In this document: in pieces, positions 12,289-25,876 of the stretch
How positions within the stretch are numbered: position 1 is the first letter of the stretch
How the letters are laid out: each line of letters opens with the position of its first letter
From: Ammopiptanthus mongolicus
Taxonomy: Eukaryota; Streptophyta; Magnoliopsida; Fabales; Fabaceae
Length of the DNA stretch: 64,000 nt
Assembly (NCBI GenBank): GCA_039655645.1
Contig: CM077347.1
Span: 87,841,797 to 87,905,796, forward strand
Direction: 5' to 3'
Made by a program: the position numbers and the translations under genes
Notes under the pieces: generated by a model
The model's database searches: none
Told to the model about the DNA's origin: nothing
Seen by the model: only the letters and a program-made list of their open reading frames with translations

Positions 12289-12481
12289 TATTTTTAAAGT
12301 TAATAAATAGAGTCATTAATTAATTTGCTCTTTTTTACTCAAGTCCAACACTATATCTCCATTTCATTAAGTGTGACTCCATTGTGTTATCCCTTTTCGT
12401 TGAATTGAATGATTTTGAATTACGAAAAAAAAGCAATAGTTCAATATTAGGTGTAAGTTAATTTCCTCCTAATATATATAA

Positions 12482-13003
12482 GAGTGAAGACCCAAATGGT
12501 GTCCAAAAATTTTCGTGAACTTATTTTTAGTCCTTGAAAAAAATAAATTAATTATTTAATTCTTTAAATTTACAAATGGCGAAATATCGATTCTTAAGTT
12601 TAGTTTTGACGTTCATTTACCTGCCTACGTGTCATATTAACCATCCTACCTGATTCGTTAGTGTTCTTACGTGACCCCAGCCAAATTTCCTTTGTGAAAA
12701 CGAATAAAAAATGAAAAACATGCTCAATTTTAAAACCAAAATACCTTAAAATTATATAATTTTTTTTCACTTTTTATTAATTTTTCACCTTTGAAATTCA
12801 TCATAGACAACGCATGATCACTAGCGGATCAAGTAGGATGGTTAATGGGAAATATAGGTAAGTAAATGGGTGTGAAAACTAAACATAAGGACTAATGTGT
12901 CTCACATTTGTAAATTTGAGGGACTAAATGATTAATTTATTTTTTTATGGACTAAAAAAGTGGATCCCAAAAAATTTTCACGGACTAATTTGGATCTTCA
13001 CTC
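12482..13003. mobile_element. Inverted-repeat MITE, 522 bp
   Basis: It begins GAGTGAAGACCCAAAT and ends ATTTGGATCTTCACTC. Homology between the arms continues inward (CAAAAATTTTC, TTTTTAGTCC, TAATTAATTTA, TAAATTTACAAATG), giving long imperfect arms. No exact target duplication was found, so the superfamily (probably Mutator-like) is tentative. Confidence 0.65.
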
Positions 13004-14107
13004 ACATAAATAAATAAGCAAAATTTATGTTTTGATCTCTTAAGTTAATTTAATTTTTCAAATTGTTCCCTTAAGATTTTTTTTTAACAAACAACTCTCT
13101 TAAGTTATTATGACAGAATATGATTTTATTATTAAATCAGTAAATTGTGATGTCATAAAAAACTTAAGGAACTTATTTATTATAAAAAAAATTTAAGAGT
13201 TTTATTTGTCGCAAAAAAAAAATCTTAAGGAAACAACTTAGAAAATTAAATTAACTGACGGATCAAAATAGTAGTTTTTCCTATATAAATATAATGAATT
13301 GTTAACGTTTACACATTTATCAAGTTAGCAGCCACTGGCGTTAGTTTTGAATAAAAAATTCGTACCAAAAGTGTGATCTTATTTTACTATTTTTTATTAT
13401 TACATTTAATTTTTCAACATACACTAACCTCTTCTAAATTCTTTTTTTTTTAGAGACCTCTTCTTAATTATTTAATCCATAGATAATTTAGATGACTTTT
13501 TTTTTTCTTTCTAATACGAATAAGACATACATAAAAACCATTAATATAACATAGGTGTTGCAGTTGCACGAATATATTATTACTATTAAAACATCACCGA
13601 AAATACTACCAGCCTATTTGACAACATACTTTTATAACGGATAGTTTATAGTGAATAAGAAAGTAGTTTTATTTGATATATATATATCTATCATGAGTTT
13701 ATAGCGTTTTTTTCAGATGTTACTTGAAGTAGCGTTTGAGCTTATAGCTTATAGCATTTTATTTTTCTTTCCAATTTTATTCTTATTATCTTCATTTAAT
13801 TCTACCTTTATTTTCTTCTCTCTCTTTTATATAAAATCATTAATGAAGATGTCCTTTTATGTCATTTTATATTTTCAGTTAGTTCAATTGCTAGTTTTAC
13901 CAAACACTTTTACAGAAAATTAACTTGCTATTCGCTATCAACTATCTCATCCGCTATCCGTTATAAGTTATCCGCTATTAACTACCTTATTGGTTAATTT
14001 TACCAAACATGTACATATAAGTTTTGTCCATTCCATTGTGACTTTACCAACCTAACCTTGATTGATCATATGCTGTAATTTTACAACCAAAATGAAACCC
14101 TTCACAC
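13004..14107. other. Upstream region of ABCB19
   Basis: AT-rich DNA. Around 13610-14015 there are palindrome-like pieces (ATAACGGATAG... and ...GCTATCCGTTAT) that may be another old MITE, but its ends are not clear. No gene was recognised. Confidence 0.45.
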
Positions 14108-14114
14108 TATAAAA
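14108..14114 (+). promoter_or_regulatory. Probable TATA box of ABCB19
   Basis: TATAAAA stands in a C-rich context, followed by a CT-rich stretch (14121-14165) of the sort found at plant transcription starts. It lies 406 bases upstream of the ATG, implying a start near 14140 and a leader of about 380 nt. Confidence 0.6.
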
Positions 14115-14148
14115 CCACACCTCACACCTCTCTCTCCTCTCCAAACTC

Positions 14149-14438
14149 ATGTTCTCTCTCAACTTCCTTTGACCACTGTCCACCAACACAACACAACACT
14201 CACTAACTCAGTCACTCACTGCTCTTATATTACCCAAAAACTCTGTCTCCCCACTCCTTTCCTCTCCATCAAAGGAAGTTGATAAAACCAAAAAACGACA
14301 TTGACACTTGCTTCACTGCAAAAAAACAAAAAAAAATTAGCAAAAGGGGTTGTTTCAGATCTCCTTATTATTCATTCAATGCCCAGTGACATATCCTAGA
14401 TCTCTTTCTTCATGGCATTGAGCCAAGAGTCACTCTAA
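14149..14438 (+). promoter_or_regulatory. Three short upstream ORFs in the ABCB19 leader
   Basis: ATG-initiated reading frames of 7, 6 and 8 codons before their stops occur at 14149-14172, 14379-14399 and 14412-14438. All end before the main ATG at 14520 and none overlaps it. Whether the first lies inside the transcript depends on the true start site. Confidence 0.55.
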
Positions 14439-14519
14439 AAATCTGATTTTTTCACTTACCCTTTACTTTTTTTTCTTCTCACTTTGGAAGGTTGTGTTGT
14501 ATAGTGTGAGGTTGTTGTA

Positions 14520-17500
14520 ATGGCTGAAGCTGCTGAGCCTAATAAAGCATTGCCTGAAGCAGAGAAGAAGAAGGAGCAGAGTTTACCCTTTTACCAGCTC
14601 TTTTCATTTGCAGACAAGTATGACTATATGCTAATGGTCTCTGGGAGCATAGGAGCCATTATTCATGGTTCATCCATGCCTGTTTTCTTCCTTCTCTTTG
14701 GTGAAATGGTTAATGGTTTTGGTAAAAACCAGATGGACTTAAAGAAAATGACAGAAGAAGTGTCAAAGGTTCGAAAATTGCTCATTTTATTCAAAATTCT
14801 AAAAAACACCAATCTTTATTAGTAACTTCATCTCAGATCTGGGATCTAATACTTTTTCTTTTTCTTTTTTTTTTCTTTCTCTTATGATCATCATTGCAGT
14901 ATGCTCTTTATTTTGTGTACCTTGGCCTTGTTGTTTGCATATCATCCTATGCAGGTATGCCATTTTCTCCTTATTCTTTTTTCTTTCTCTTCTGTCCATT
15001 TTCATTGTCCTCACATGTGAAGAAGAACGATCACGCTTGTTGGACAATTGGTTTTTTAGATTATGTGTGTGACGCCACTTCACATCAAAGGTTTGGGGTG
15101 TGATCCCCACGTGTTGTGTCAACAAGCATACTCGTCCTTTTCTTCTTTCACTTGTCAGTCTCACCATTTCTATTTTCCTGCCTAACATTATCTAACAACC
15201 TATTCTCATCTTTATCATATCATGTATTAACATTAATTATGGTACACATTTTTATTACCATAATTAATAATTGAACTACCATGTTTCAAAAAAGAAGAAA
15301 AAAATTTATGTTTTTTTTTATTTATAAAAAAAATAATCTTTTGATGATGAAATTTTTCTACCAATTAACCAGAAATTGCATGCTGGATGTACACTGGGGA
15401 GAGGCAAGTAAGCACGCTGAGAAAGAAATACTTGGAAGCAGTTTTGAAACAAGACGTTGGTTTCTTTGACACGGATGCTAGAACAGGAGATATTGTTTTC
15501 AGTGTCTCAACAGACACACTTCTTGTTCAAGATGCTATCAGTGAGAAGGTGCTTTGAATTTTCCATGTTTCATTTGTTTCTTTTTCTATGATATATGAAA
15601 AAATAATAAAATATAGAGAACATGGCCTCATGGGGTACTAGTACTTGGTAACAATTAAAGTGGGTCCCATATATGATTATAGCACCAAGACTTAAAAGGG
15701 TGCACGTTAGCTAATAATGCTTAACGTGCGCTTGCAAACATAGTCACATAGTCACATAGCTTGAGGTTGCAGATGGTGTTGCACTATGTGATTGTTTTTC
15801 ATGAATTGTATGTAGTAATATTTGTTAATTTAACTTTGTGCAGGTTGGGAACTTCATTCATTATCTGTCAACTTTTCTAGCTGGACTAGTGGTTGGTTTT
15901 GTGTCAGCATGGAGGCTAGCACTTCTAAGTGTTGCAGTGATCCCAGGCATTGCTTTTGCTGGTGGTTTGTATGCTTACACCCTCACAGGTCTTACATCAA
16001 AGAGTCGCGAATCATATGCAAATGCTGGCATAATTGCTGAGCAGGTGAGGTTAAACCATTCATGGTTAAACATGTTGCTATATATGGAACTATGGAAGCA
16101 TAAGGGAAAGAATGTTCATTTCAAAAACTTGGTTGAGTTGGTTGTGTGTTTATTCGATTTCCCTCTAAAGTACCTTTTTTTAAGGTTCATTTTCTTTCTG
16201 GGGTTGAGGAAAAGCTTTTAATTAATCATCCTACTTTTGAGTAAAGGCAGCATGCTCTACTGATTTCATATGAATTTGCGCCTTGTTTTAAGTTCATGGA
16301 ATGTTTAACGTATGAAATGATGTTTTATCATGTGTAGCACTCATGAAAGTTCCTAGCTTTTTATCTTCGTAGAGTAAAAAGTTCAAAAAGCATGATGATG
16401 GTCGTTGTTTCTCTAGTTTGTTATGTCATGCCAAGCATAATCCTTGCTTACAATTAATTATTTGAAAAAGAAAGTTCAATTAAATTTTTGCCTAAAATTG
16501 CTTCCTTTTCATTGTTAAGATATCTTCCTTTTTTACATTGATTTCCACAATCGTTGTCTCAAAAAATGGACTAGTTAACATCTATTATCTGCAACATGTA
16601 CAGGCCATTGCACAAGTTCGAACCGTTTACTCTTATGTTGGAGAGAGTAAGGCACTGAATTCTTATTCTGATGCAATACAAAACACACTGAAGCTAGGAT
16701 ACAAGGCAGGAATGGCCAAAGGTTTAGGCCTAGGATGCACATATGGTATAGCTTGCATGTCCTGGGCACTTGTTTTTTGGTATGCTGGAGTTTTTATCAG
16801 GAATGGACAGACAGATGGAGGCAAGGCATTCACAGCTATTTTCTCTGCCATTGTTGGTGGCATGTGAGACCCTAATTTGAAAAGCTTAATGATTCTATTA
16901 TTAACTTCTAATGAAGTCTTCCTTTAATCATATCATGACACATTTTTTTGCTTCTTTGTTCAGGAGTTTGGGTCAGTCATTTTCAAATTTAGGTGCTTTT
17001 AGTAAAGGGAAATCAGCTGGATACAAATTGATGGAAATCATCAAGCAGAAACCAACCATAGTTGAAGATGTATCAGATGGCAAGACCTTGCCTGAGGTTA
17101 ATGGTAACATTGAATTTAAGGATGTTACTTTCAGCTATCCATCGAGGCCAGATGTGATGATCTTTTCCAATTTCTCAATCTTTTTCCCTGCTGGGAAAAC
17201 TGTCGCGGTTGTTGGTGGTAGTGGATCAGGAAAGAGCACTGTTGTTTCCTTGATAGAAAGGTTCTATGATCCAAATGAAGGTAATCTATACACACTAATT
17301 CACTTGTTAAAAGGTAGCAAGTTTGAATCCTGGATGAACAACTATGCTTACCTTTTAAAATTGCCAAGCAGGTCAAGTTCTGCTAGATAACGTAGACATT
17401 AAGACACTACAACTAAAATGGTTACGCGATCAAATCGGTTTGGTGAATCAAGAACCTGCACTCTTTGCAACTACCATTCTTGAGAATATACTCTATGGAA

Positions 17501-20500
17501 AACCTGATGCAACAATGGCTGAAGTGGAAGCTGCTACTTCTGCTGCAAATGCTCATAGCTTTATTACCTTGCTTCCTAATGGCTATAACACTCAGGTGGG
17601 TAACAAATTTCAAGCATAACTATATTGTACCAATTTACTTTTAGCTTAAAATATCATTTAGTACCAATCAAGGGTGTGTAAATCAATGTTTTCAGCATAA
17701 CTAAACTGTACCAATTTATTTTTGTCGCTTAAAATTGATCATTTAGTACTAGTCAAGGGTGTGTAATATCAATGTTTTGTGTTGTTTAACCAGGTAGGAG
17801 AGCGAGGAGTGCAATTATCTGGGGGCCAAAAACAGAGAATTGCAATTGCCAGAGCTATGCTGAAAAATCCAAAGATCCTTCTTTTGGATGAAGCAACTAG
17901 TGCTCTTGATGCAGGATCTGAAAGCATTGTGCAAGAGGCACTAGACCGTCTCATGGTTGGAAGAACAACTGTGGTTGTTGCGCATCGTTTATCAACAATA
18001 AGGAATGTTGACACCATTGCAGTTATACAGCAAGGGCAAGTTGTTGAGACAGGAACACATGAAGAACTGATAGCCAAGGCTGGCACCTATGCTTCACTAA
18101 TTAGGTTCCAAGAAATGGTTGGAAATAGAGACTTCTCCAACCCATCAACTCGCCGGACACGCTCATCTCGGTTGAGCCATTCGCTGTCGACAAAGTCCTT
18201 AAGCCTCCGTTCCGGAAGCTTGAGGAACTTGAGCTACCAATACAGCACTGGAGCCGATGGTCGCATTGAGATGATATCAAATGCTGAAACAGATAAGAAA
18301 AATCCAGCTCCAGATGGATATTTCTTCCGTTTAATAAAGTTAAATGCACCTGAATGGCCTTACTCAATCATGGGGGCTGTTGGTTCTGTTCTTTCTGGAT
18401 TTATTGGCCCAACTTTTGCTATTGTTATGAGCAATATGATTGAGGTCTTTTACTATAGAAATTATGCATCCATGGAGAGGAAGACTAAGGAGTATGTTTT
18501 CATATACATTGGAGCTGGTCTTTATGCAGTTGGTGCTTACTTGATACAACATTATTTTTTTAGTATCATGGGAGAAAACCTCACTACAAGGGTTAGAAGA
18601 ATGATGCTTGCAGGTATATTAGTTATTAGTTATTCTGTGTTACTTTGTGTCGTTCTCTACCTAAATTTATCCTTACATTGACAATGCTACATACACACTT
18701 ATACATACACCACTTTATGCTTATACTCGGTGTGTGTTTGGTTTTCTGTTGAGGAGGACTCAAACGTACCTCTGGCCAAATGTACATTTGGATCTTTCCT
18801 AATGGAAAACTAGACACGCCCCTCTCACTTAAAACAAGTGTTTAGGGAAGTAACATTTAATTATCATTTTTTTCAACATTTTTGAAAATACTGCCAATAT
18901 CTTAATTTTGATTTATTTTTTCTGGTATTTTGTCAGCTATTTTGAGGAATGAAGTTGGATGGTTCGATGAGGAGGAGCACAACTCAAGCCTTGTTGCAGC
19001 TCGCCTTGCCACTGATGCAGCTGATGTGAAGTCTGCAATTGCTGAGAGGATATCAGTAATACTGCAGAACATGACATCTCTCCTCACTTCTTTTATTGTT
19101 GCTTTCATAGTGGAATGGAGGGTTTCCTTGCTCATCCTAGCAACCTTCCCTCTTCTTGTTCTAGCTAATTTTGCTCAGGTAAACTCACAACAGTTATTAT
19201 TTTCTTCACCCAACACCAATGCATTGCATAAAATGTTGTTTAAGCTAAATACAAAAGACAAGTTAAAGAAACAAAAAAGTAACATACAAAAGGCAATGAT
19301 ATATATGGATTCAATTGGTATATAATATCGATATAAAGATTTTTTACATTGTCAATCAATCATAATTTGTCACATCAGCTAAAATATTTAACTTTTATCC
19401 TAACTACCTTAAAAGTCACACATGGATGATTTCTGATTGGTTGACAGTGTCAAAAAATTTATATTGATAGTACATAGTAATTAAGCTCATGATATAATTG
19501 CACACCAAAAATTTTATATTACTTTTATACTTTTCTAGCTTGGAAAATAAACGATAGAGTCTGGATGCTGTAATGTGTATTTTTTTTTTGGTTTATTACT
19601 ATCTAAAAAGAGGGGCTCGCTTGCGTGTAACGTTTATTTTTCTTCAAGTTATAGTCTATCATTCTAAGTCATACAATTATTTGACTTAGAATGAAGCAAA
19701 AAAGTATATAGGTTATAATATTAAAAATAACGTTGTACCAAAGTGTGCCTATAAGGCAATAGAGAAAATAATGTTAGATTGATATAAAGAAAAGTGAAGT
19801 AAAAATATCATTGTTTTCATTCTTTTTTATTTGCACTTGTTGAACCATGACTAGGGGTGGGGGCATGGCAGGGGTAAGTGGTAACCCTAGATTTTAACAT
19901 CAGATTCTTGTTACCAGTGTCAGACCCCTATACTTACCCTTCTACTTTGAGAATCTAACTTCACAAACAAGCTGGCATTAAACGACAAAAGCTAAAACAA
20001 CAAAGACCCACAATAGTTGAACGTTGCACGTGCTTCCTTCCAGTTCCAATGCATTAACTATGGGGAAATAATAAGTTATATATTGGCATATATTAAAAGC
20101 TCATTAATGGAATTGAAAATTTATTATATATGGATTGTGTATAGATTCCTTCCATACCGGACCTGGCCATCAATTCCGATGCCACACTGAGACTAGAATA
20201 GTCTCCCTGCAGCTCCTTTGGTTATTCTATTCAACTTTCTCTAATTGAATACTACTAGTACATAATATTATATTTATATGTGTTCTCATATTTTTGCCAA
20301 CTGTCTAAAGGCAAATTGTTCTAATTTTTTACTCTGACAAACGATTGTAATAATGATATTGTTTAAAGAATTAGTAAAAGAAACATTTGGATTGGGATAC
20401 TAAGTAAAACATTTGTTAATCTATTAAATATATAATTTTTTTTCTTGATTTCTTAAAAAATACGCTAAGAGTATTTGTTAGCATTCTCCCTAATTTTTTA

Positions 20501-23500
20501 AATGACTAATGCTAACAATATACTCCATGTGATATAGTGATTTTCACATGAATTATTTGATGAATTTCATGTGGGATTCATTGAGTTTAATGCTCTAACC
20601 ACTAATGCTAACAGTGTGGAGTACTCTTTATCACACTCTTTTTAACACTTTTTATTATTTGATGAATTTCATGTGGGATTTATTGAAAGTGAGTGGATCC
20701 ATGTAATTTAATGGTTTTCACATAAAATTCATCCAATAATAAAAAGTTCGTTGAAGGTTGTGTGTTAAGGAGTGTGTTAGTAATATTTTTATTTTAAAAT
20801 TATTTTAAAATTAGAGTCTGTTTTTATAAAAATATTTTTCGGTACTGACAACTGGAAATTTATCTCTCTAAAAAGAGGAAACTTCGTATATGATTTTCTT
20901 TATTTTTATATTTCCTATTAACCCCAAACCTTGTAATTTGTCTCGGATTCTCAACTCTTTTGGCTTCCCACCCGTGACCATTTTAATTCTCTTTCAGGTC
21001 TAGTTTCTCTAGACTTGTGATGTGTGTCATGTATAAGGGGAATGCTAACGAATGTTTTAAGAAAATTCATTAGAAAGTATGAAAAGAAATTTTTTATTGA
21101 AAATTGATGTATTTAATATTTGAAGAAGTTGTATACTTAATTTTTCAATGCAAAATTAGTTTTTTTTTATTTTCTTAAAGAGTATTCTTTCTTAGGATAT
21201 TCATTAGCATGATCTTTTTTTATGAATATTATTATATTATTATGCTATTATTATATGAAATGTGTTATAGTACTTGTGTGTTCCTGAGAACCCGTATTTT
21301 AAACATCGGAGATTTTGACTGTGCATATGACCCCATGTGGGTGGGGCTCTCTGCACTTACATGCATGTAAATAATTTTGGGTAGACACGTGGAGTCTCTA
21401 GATTTCTCTTGTGAGCACATTTCTCCCCTCACAGTTCTACTCTAATTAATCTAAATTGTTTGGTGTGTTTTAGCTTTTGATAGAAGTTAAAAAGAAATTA
21501 GACAGGAGAAATTAAAAATGACGATGATTTTTTACACCCATTATTTCATTTTAAGTTAAGAATTTTAATTTTTACACTACTAGTAAATAAGGAACGTTCT
21601 TTTTCTTTTGTAGGAAAAATTTATTTTATTTTTTCAACAGATGTAACTAGTCACTTCTTTACATTTTTATGAGCCAAAATTAAAATTTTAAATTAATGCT
21701 AATTAAGTGTGATAAATATAAGAGTCATACGGTAAACATTAATATTTTATTATAAGGGTTTTTTTATCATGTGTAAATTTGTACATGTTAAGGAATCAAT
21801 ACATAGAAAATTTTTGTGGAAAATCACACTTTTAACTTTTCAATACATTGAATGCAACATTTTTCAAATTTGTATATATTAAAGAATCAATAATAGTAAT
21901 TCTCTCTTGAAAAATGTTGCATTCAATATATTAAAAAGTTAAAAGTATGATTTTCCATAAAAAAAATTTATGTATTGATTCCTTAACATGTGCAAAATAG
22001 AAAAACCCTTATTATAATAACATTTTGAGGTTAACATTGAATTTCCCTTAATCTTTTCACATTAACTAAAATCTTTCACCTTTACATGCATCGTTTTCAA
22101 ACTGTTAGTAACAATCAAGTTCTGAATTTATCCTGTAACGGGCAGTGTTCTACATTTTGCGCATGCTCTAGACACAGTGCAAGAAATAGACTGATTGGTC
22201 AGGGATGTACCTTCCAATATATCAATGTCTTTTAATGTAGTAGGTGTCCATGTAAGATGAACCATGTGTCTCCAGGTCCCACCCCTTTAGCCCTTTGGCT
22301 CTTTTTTGTGGCTTTTGGTGAATTTATTCACCTCATTCAATTTTTTACCAGTAAACTTAGGCGTAGTTCTATAAGTGCATGTGGTGGTGTTTTTCAATGA
22401 AAAAAAGACATGTATAACAGTTTATCATTAAAAATATAACACGTATAATAACTAACTGTTACACATGTTTTATTCTTATTGAAAACATCACCACAAACAC
22501 ATGCATATAGAATACTACCTAAGTTTTGTCCTATAGCAATTACCTATGGTTGGTTACATGGGAAAACTCTTGCATATCAAAGTTGGATGTCTTAAGTTAA
22601 AACTGTATCATAGATTCAAAATTCAAGGATATGCATGACTTGCGAAATTTGGAGTGAGAAATGGAAGAGATCAACTACAAGCAAGTTCTATCACTTTCCT
22701 CCAAATCTCTCTTACCAAACATATAGCACATAATAAACTAAAAACAAAAAGACAAGAAAACTTAGTGCTTCTATTGTTCTCTAAGTTTAATGTTTGTGTC
22801 TAATTTAATGAACTTCGTTAGGATTTATATGTATCAACAATCTATCGTAGAAGTTAGAAATCCCGGATGTAAACTCTAGTTTGGCTTATAATTATTGGTT
22901 TGTCTAGAAGGTTATGCAGTTAATTAAGTTCTAACAATGAGTGTGTTTGGATTGTATAGCAACTATCTCTTAAAGGGTTTGCTGGAGACACAGCCAAGGC
23001 TCATGCAAAGACAAGTATGATTGCAGGAGAAGGAGTAAGCAACATCAGAACAGTTGCAGCATTCAATGCTCAAAACAAGATGTTGTCTATCTTTTGCAAC
23101 GAGCTCAGTGTCCCACAGCTTCGCAGCCTGCGCCGTAGCCAAACCTCCGGTCTCTTGTTCGGCCTCTCTCAGCTTGCCCTCTATGCCTCTGAGGCTCTCA
23201 TTCTGTGGTATGGTGCACATTTGGTCAGCAAAGGTGTTTCAACCTTCTCAAAGGTTATCAAGGTCTTTGTGGTATTAGTCATCACTGCAAATTCAGTAGC
23301 AGAAACTGTAAGCCTTGCGCCGGAGATAATCCGCGGTGGTGAAGCTGTTGGTTCCGTGTTCTCAATTCTTGACCGTGCGACTAGAATTGATCCTGATGAT
23401 CCCGATGCCGAACTGGTCGAATTGGTTCGTGGGGAGATTGAACTTAGACATGTTGATTTTGCATACCCTTCAAGGCCTGATGTCATGGTGTTTAAGGATC

Positions 23501-24168
23501 TTAACCTTAGAATCCGTGCAGGTCAGAGCCAAGCACTTGTGGGAGCAAGTGGTTCAGGGAAGAGTTCTGTTGTTGCACTGATAGAGCGGTTCTATGACCC
23601 CATTGCCGGTAAAGTTATGATAGATGGAAAGGATATTAGGAAGTTGAATTTGAAGTCTTTAAGGCTTAAGATTGGTTTGGTTCAACAAGAGCCTGCTTTG
23701 TTTGCATCAAGCATTTTTGAAAACATTGCATATGGCAAAGATGGTGCTACTGAAGCTGAGGTGATTGAAGCTGCACGTGCTGCCAATGTGCATGGTTTTG
23801 TTAGCAGTTTGCCTGAGGGTTACAAGACCCCAGTTGGTGAGAGAGGGGTTCAACTTTCTGGTGGACAAAAGCAAAGGATTGCTATTGCAAGGGCTGTTCT
23901 CAAAGACCCAACAATACTTCTACTTGATGAGGCCACAAGTGCACTTGATGCTGAATCTGAGTGTGTCCTACAAGAAGCCTTGGAGAGGCTAATGAGGGGT
24001 CGAACCACAGTGCTTGTGGCTCATCGTTTGTCAACCATAAGAGGGGTTGATAGCATTGGAGTGGTGCAAGATGGGCGCATTGTGGAGCAAGGAAGCCATG
24101 CTGAACTAGTCAGCAGGCCAGAGGGAGCATATTCTAGACTCTTGCAGCTACAACTTCATCACATATGA
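14520..24168 (+). CDS. ABCB19: ABCB19: full-size ABC transporter (auxin/brassinosteroid exporter), ten exons
   Basis: Exons: 14520-14768, 14900-14954, 15373-15548, 15844-16044, 16604-16863, 16964-17280, 17372-17595, 17794-18613, 18937-19178, 22960-24168. All introns are GT-AG; the joined frame is 3,753 nt (1,250 residues plus TGA), close to Arabidopsis ABCB19 (1,252). The layout is two repeats of a six-helix membrane domain and a nucleotide-binding domain. Domain 1: Walker A GGSGSGKST (398-406), signature LSGGQ (502-506), Walker B ILLLDE (522-527), H-loop His558. A basic Ser/Arg-rich linker follows (about 605-655). Domain 2: Walker A GASGSGKSS (1043-1051), LSGGQ (1147-1151), LLLDE ending at Glu1172. 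Both ATP sites look intact. The start MAEAAEPNKALPEAEKKKEQ aligns with the ABCB19 N-terminus and has TAATGGC context. In the family it is a plasma-membrane exporter of auxin, and reportedly brassinosteroids, working with TWD1 and PIN proteins. Intron 9 (3,781 bp) is swollen by MITEs. Confidence 0.97.
19309..19485. mobile_element. MITE, family M1 (copy 2), in ABCB19 intron 9
   Basis: It has the same arrangement as the copy at 10746: TTCAATTGGTATATAAT start, TTTTTTACATTGTCAATCAA inner arm, CACATCAGC centre, TGATTGGTTGACAGTGTCAA inner arm, and a degraded TACATAGTAATTAAG end. Confidence 0.6.
20500..20790. mobile_element. MITE with duplicated left arm, in ABCB19 intron 9
   Basis: The core 20610-20790 starts CTAACAGTGTGGAGTACTC and ends GGAGTGTGTTAG, with inner inverted arms CACACTC...TTTTTATTATT and AATAATAAAAAGTT...GAGTGTG. 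A partial direct copy of the left arm (ATTTGATGAATTTCATGTGG) lies just before it at about 20545-20580. Confidence 0.6.
21755..22010. mobile_element. Highly palindromic 256-bp MITE in ABCB19 intron 9
   Basis: It starts AGGGTTTTTTTATCATGTG and ends CATGTGCAAAATAGAAAAACCCTT. The two arms pair over roughly 120 bases each (for example TTAAGGAATCAATACATA with TATGTATTGATTCCTTAA). Possible TSD ATTATA (21749-21754, 22011-22016). A transcript through it would form a long hairpin. Confidence 0.72.
22355..22524. mobile_element. 170-bp MITE in ABCB19 intron 9
   Basis: It starts ACTTAGGCGTAGTTCTATAA and ends AATACTACCTAAGT. The arms continue inward (GCATGTGGTGGTGTTTTTCA with its inverted partner near 22465-22505; ACATGTATAACAG with CTGTTACACATGT). 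Confidence 0.65.
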
Positions 24169-25549
24169 GAGAGAGATTTTTATTTGATAAATATTATGAC
24201 CTTGTTGTGGGTTGATAATTATGTTTGGGTCCCATTAACCTCATGCTTTGATTTTTCAATTTTAGATGTAGATATGTGTCATATGAGGTTTGTTGTACCT
24301 TGAGGACAAAGTGCTCTATTTCCAATGGAGTAGCAAGTATTATATTAATCACATATCAATGGTCCATAAGCATGTTATCTGTCTGATTGTTTGAGCTTTT
24401 TCTTCTACCTTACTATTTACTATAATGCAGCTCCAACAACTGCCTGTCTTGCTGCCCTTGCTTTTTTCTCCTTGCATGTGTTTGTTGACATGATCTTTTC
24501 TTAGTTAAAGATAAACAGAACTTTTCTATTGGGGGCCCTATATGAGGATCAGTGGCACTCTTGGAAATCAAACTACAATGAAAGGTGTACTTACCTCTTT
24601 TTTTAACAAAATGGAGACACAATCAGTTGAGGCATATGGTCTGAATTATTGTAAATGAAGGATGGAAGAAACATTATTTTATGTATGCTTTTAAATCTTC
24701 AGAATGACCCACTTGATGCTATCTAGAAGGATTTCCCTCTTTGGTCACTCACTGAACATGAAGGAAACTTTATCACTACAAGTAACTAAAATTAAGTGCA
24801 CCTTTATCTCTCTTTATTTTTGGGGAATATGTATGGCCCATCATAGACAACACCAGTTAACCAAGGACAGATCCTTCATCCTTTATCACATGATCAAACT
24901 TATTGTAACCTTCACTGAAAAGGATGCTACCATCCATATGTGTACTTGGTCTGCCAGAAAAGTAAACAGAGAAAGCTACAAGAGTACTAGGCCCCTTCTA
25001 AGGTCATAAAAACATTTGCAGTTCCAATGCATTGTCAGTGTGATAATAGGAAGGTTGTGTTTGAGGGTAGGGGAAGGGGTGGTGAAGACAAAGGCATATA
25101 TGGCTATAAGCAGAAACAAGAGAGAAAATGATGGGTGAGGAAAATAGAGATCATATGGGGTTGATGCATCACATCAGAGTAAGCCTCAATCATGTATTCC
25201 TGCAGACTGTGTGCATGTTAAATACTGGTATTTGCTTTGCTGGATACTTAAGGATAGTTTCAGGATATATTTATACAAAACAAACAAAAGGATCCCAAAT
25301 AAATTTTGTGCCTAACAAAAAGATAATTTATTGGAGACAATGAGTAAAATTGTGCCATTTGGCTGATTTCTTTTCAGATTATTAAATTCAACACTTCTAA
25401 GCATATAAATGACATGTATCAAATGATCCAAATAAATTAAAGAAATGTGAGGTTTTTCTTTGGCTGTGCCATCAAAGAATATATGATTGGTTAAGATTTT
25501 GACCAACCCAAACATGATTCTAAGTGCATTGAGGGTGATTTTGGGATTC
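24169..25549. other. ABCB19 3' UTR and downstream intergenic DNA
   Basis: The first 200-250 bases after the TGA are T/A-rich with AATATT/GATAAAT-type near-upstream signals but no canonical AATAAA, which is common in plants. Short ORFs at 24704-25009 and 25128-25343 have no recognisable features. Confidence 0.5.
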
Positions 25550-25876
25550 TAAAGATGTTTGTTTATAAAATTGCGTCCCAAAAAATCGATTTTCAATTAG
25601 GTAGAATTGATTTTAAGAGAAACAAGAATTCTTAATTTTTTTCGTTGAGTAAAATTGATTCTAGGTGTGATCCCATAAAATTTTTTATATTTACATATCC
25701 AAAGTGATTTTACTTTATCATCCAAACAAAATCCATTCTTCTAAACTCACTTTTAAAATATCAGTACGAAATATAAATCAACTTTTTTAACCTCGATTTT
25801 GTTAAAATCAATTCTTTTAATATTAATTCTTTCAAAATCAATTCTATCAAAATCTAAAACAAATATACTCCAAAAA
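25550..25876. mobile_element. Possible old MITE
   Basis: The left end GATGTTTGTTTATAAAATT and the right end reading inverted GGAGTATATTTGTTTTAGATT are related. The interior repeats AAAATCAATTCT / AGAATTGATTTT motifs in both orientations. Boundaries and target duplication are unclear. Confidence 0.35.

Noticed and set aside
14799..15188. 129-codon minus-strand ORF and overlapping plus ORFs in ABCB19 introns 1-2
   Set aside because: They cover intronic DNA and exon 2 of ABCB19 in the wrong frame; low-complexity Lys/Arg-rich.
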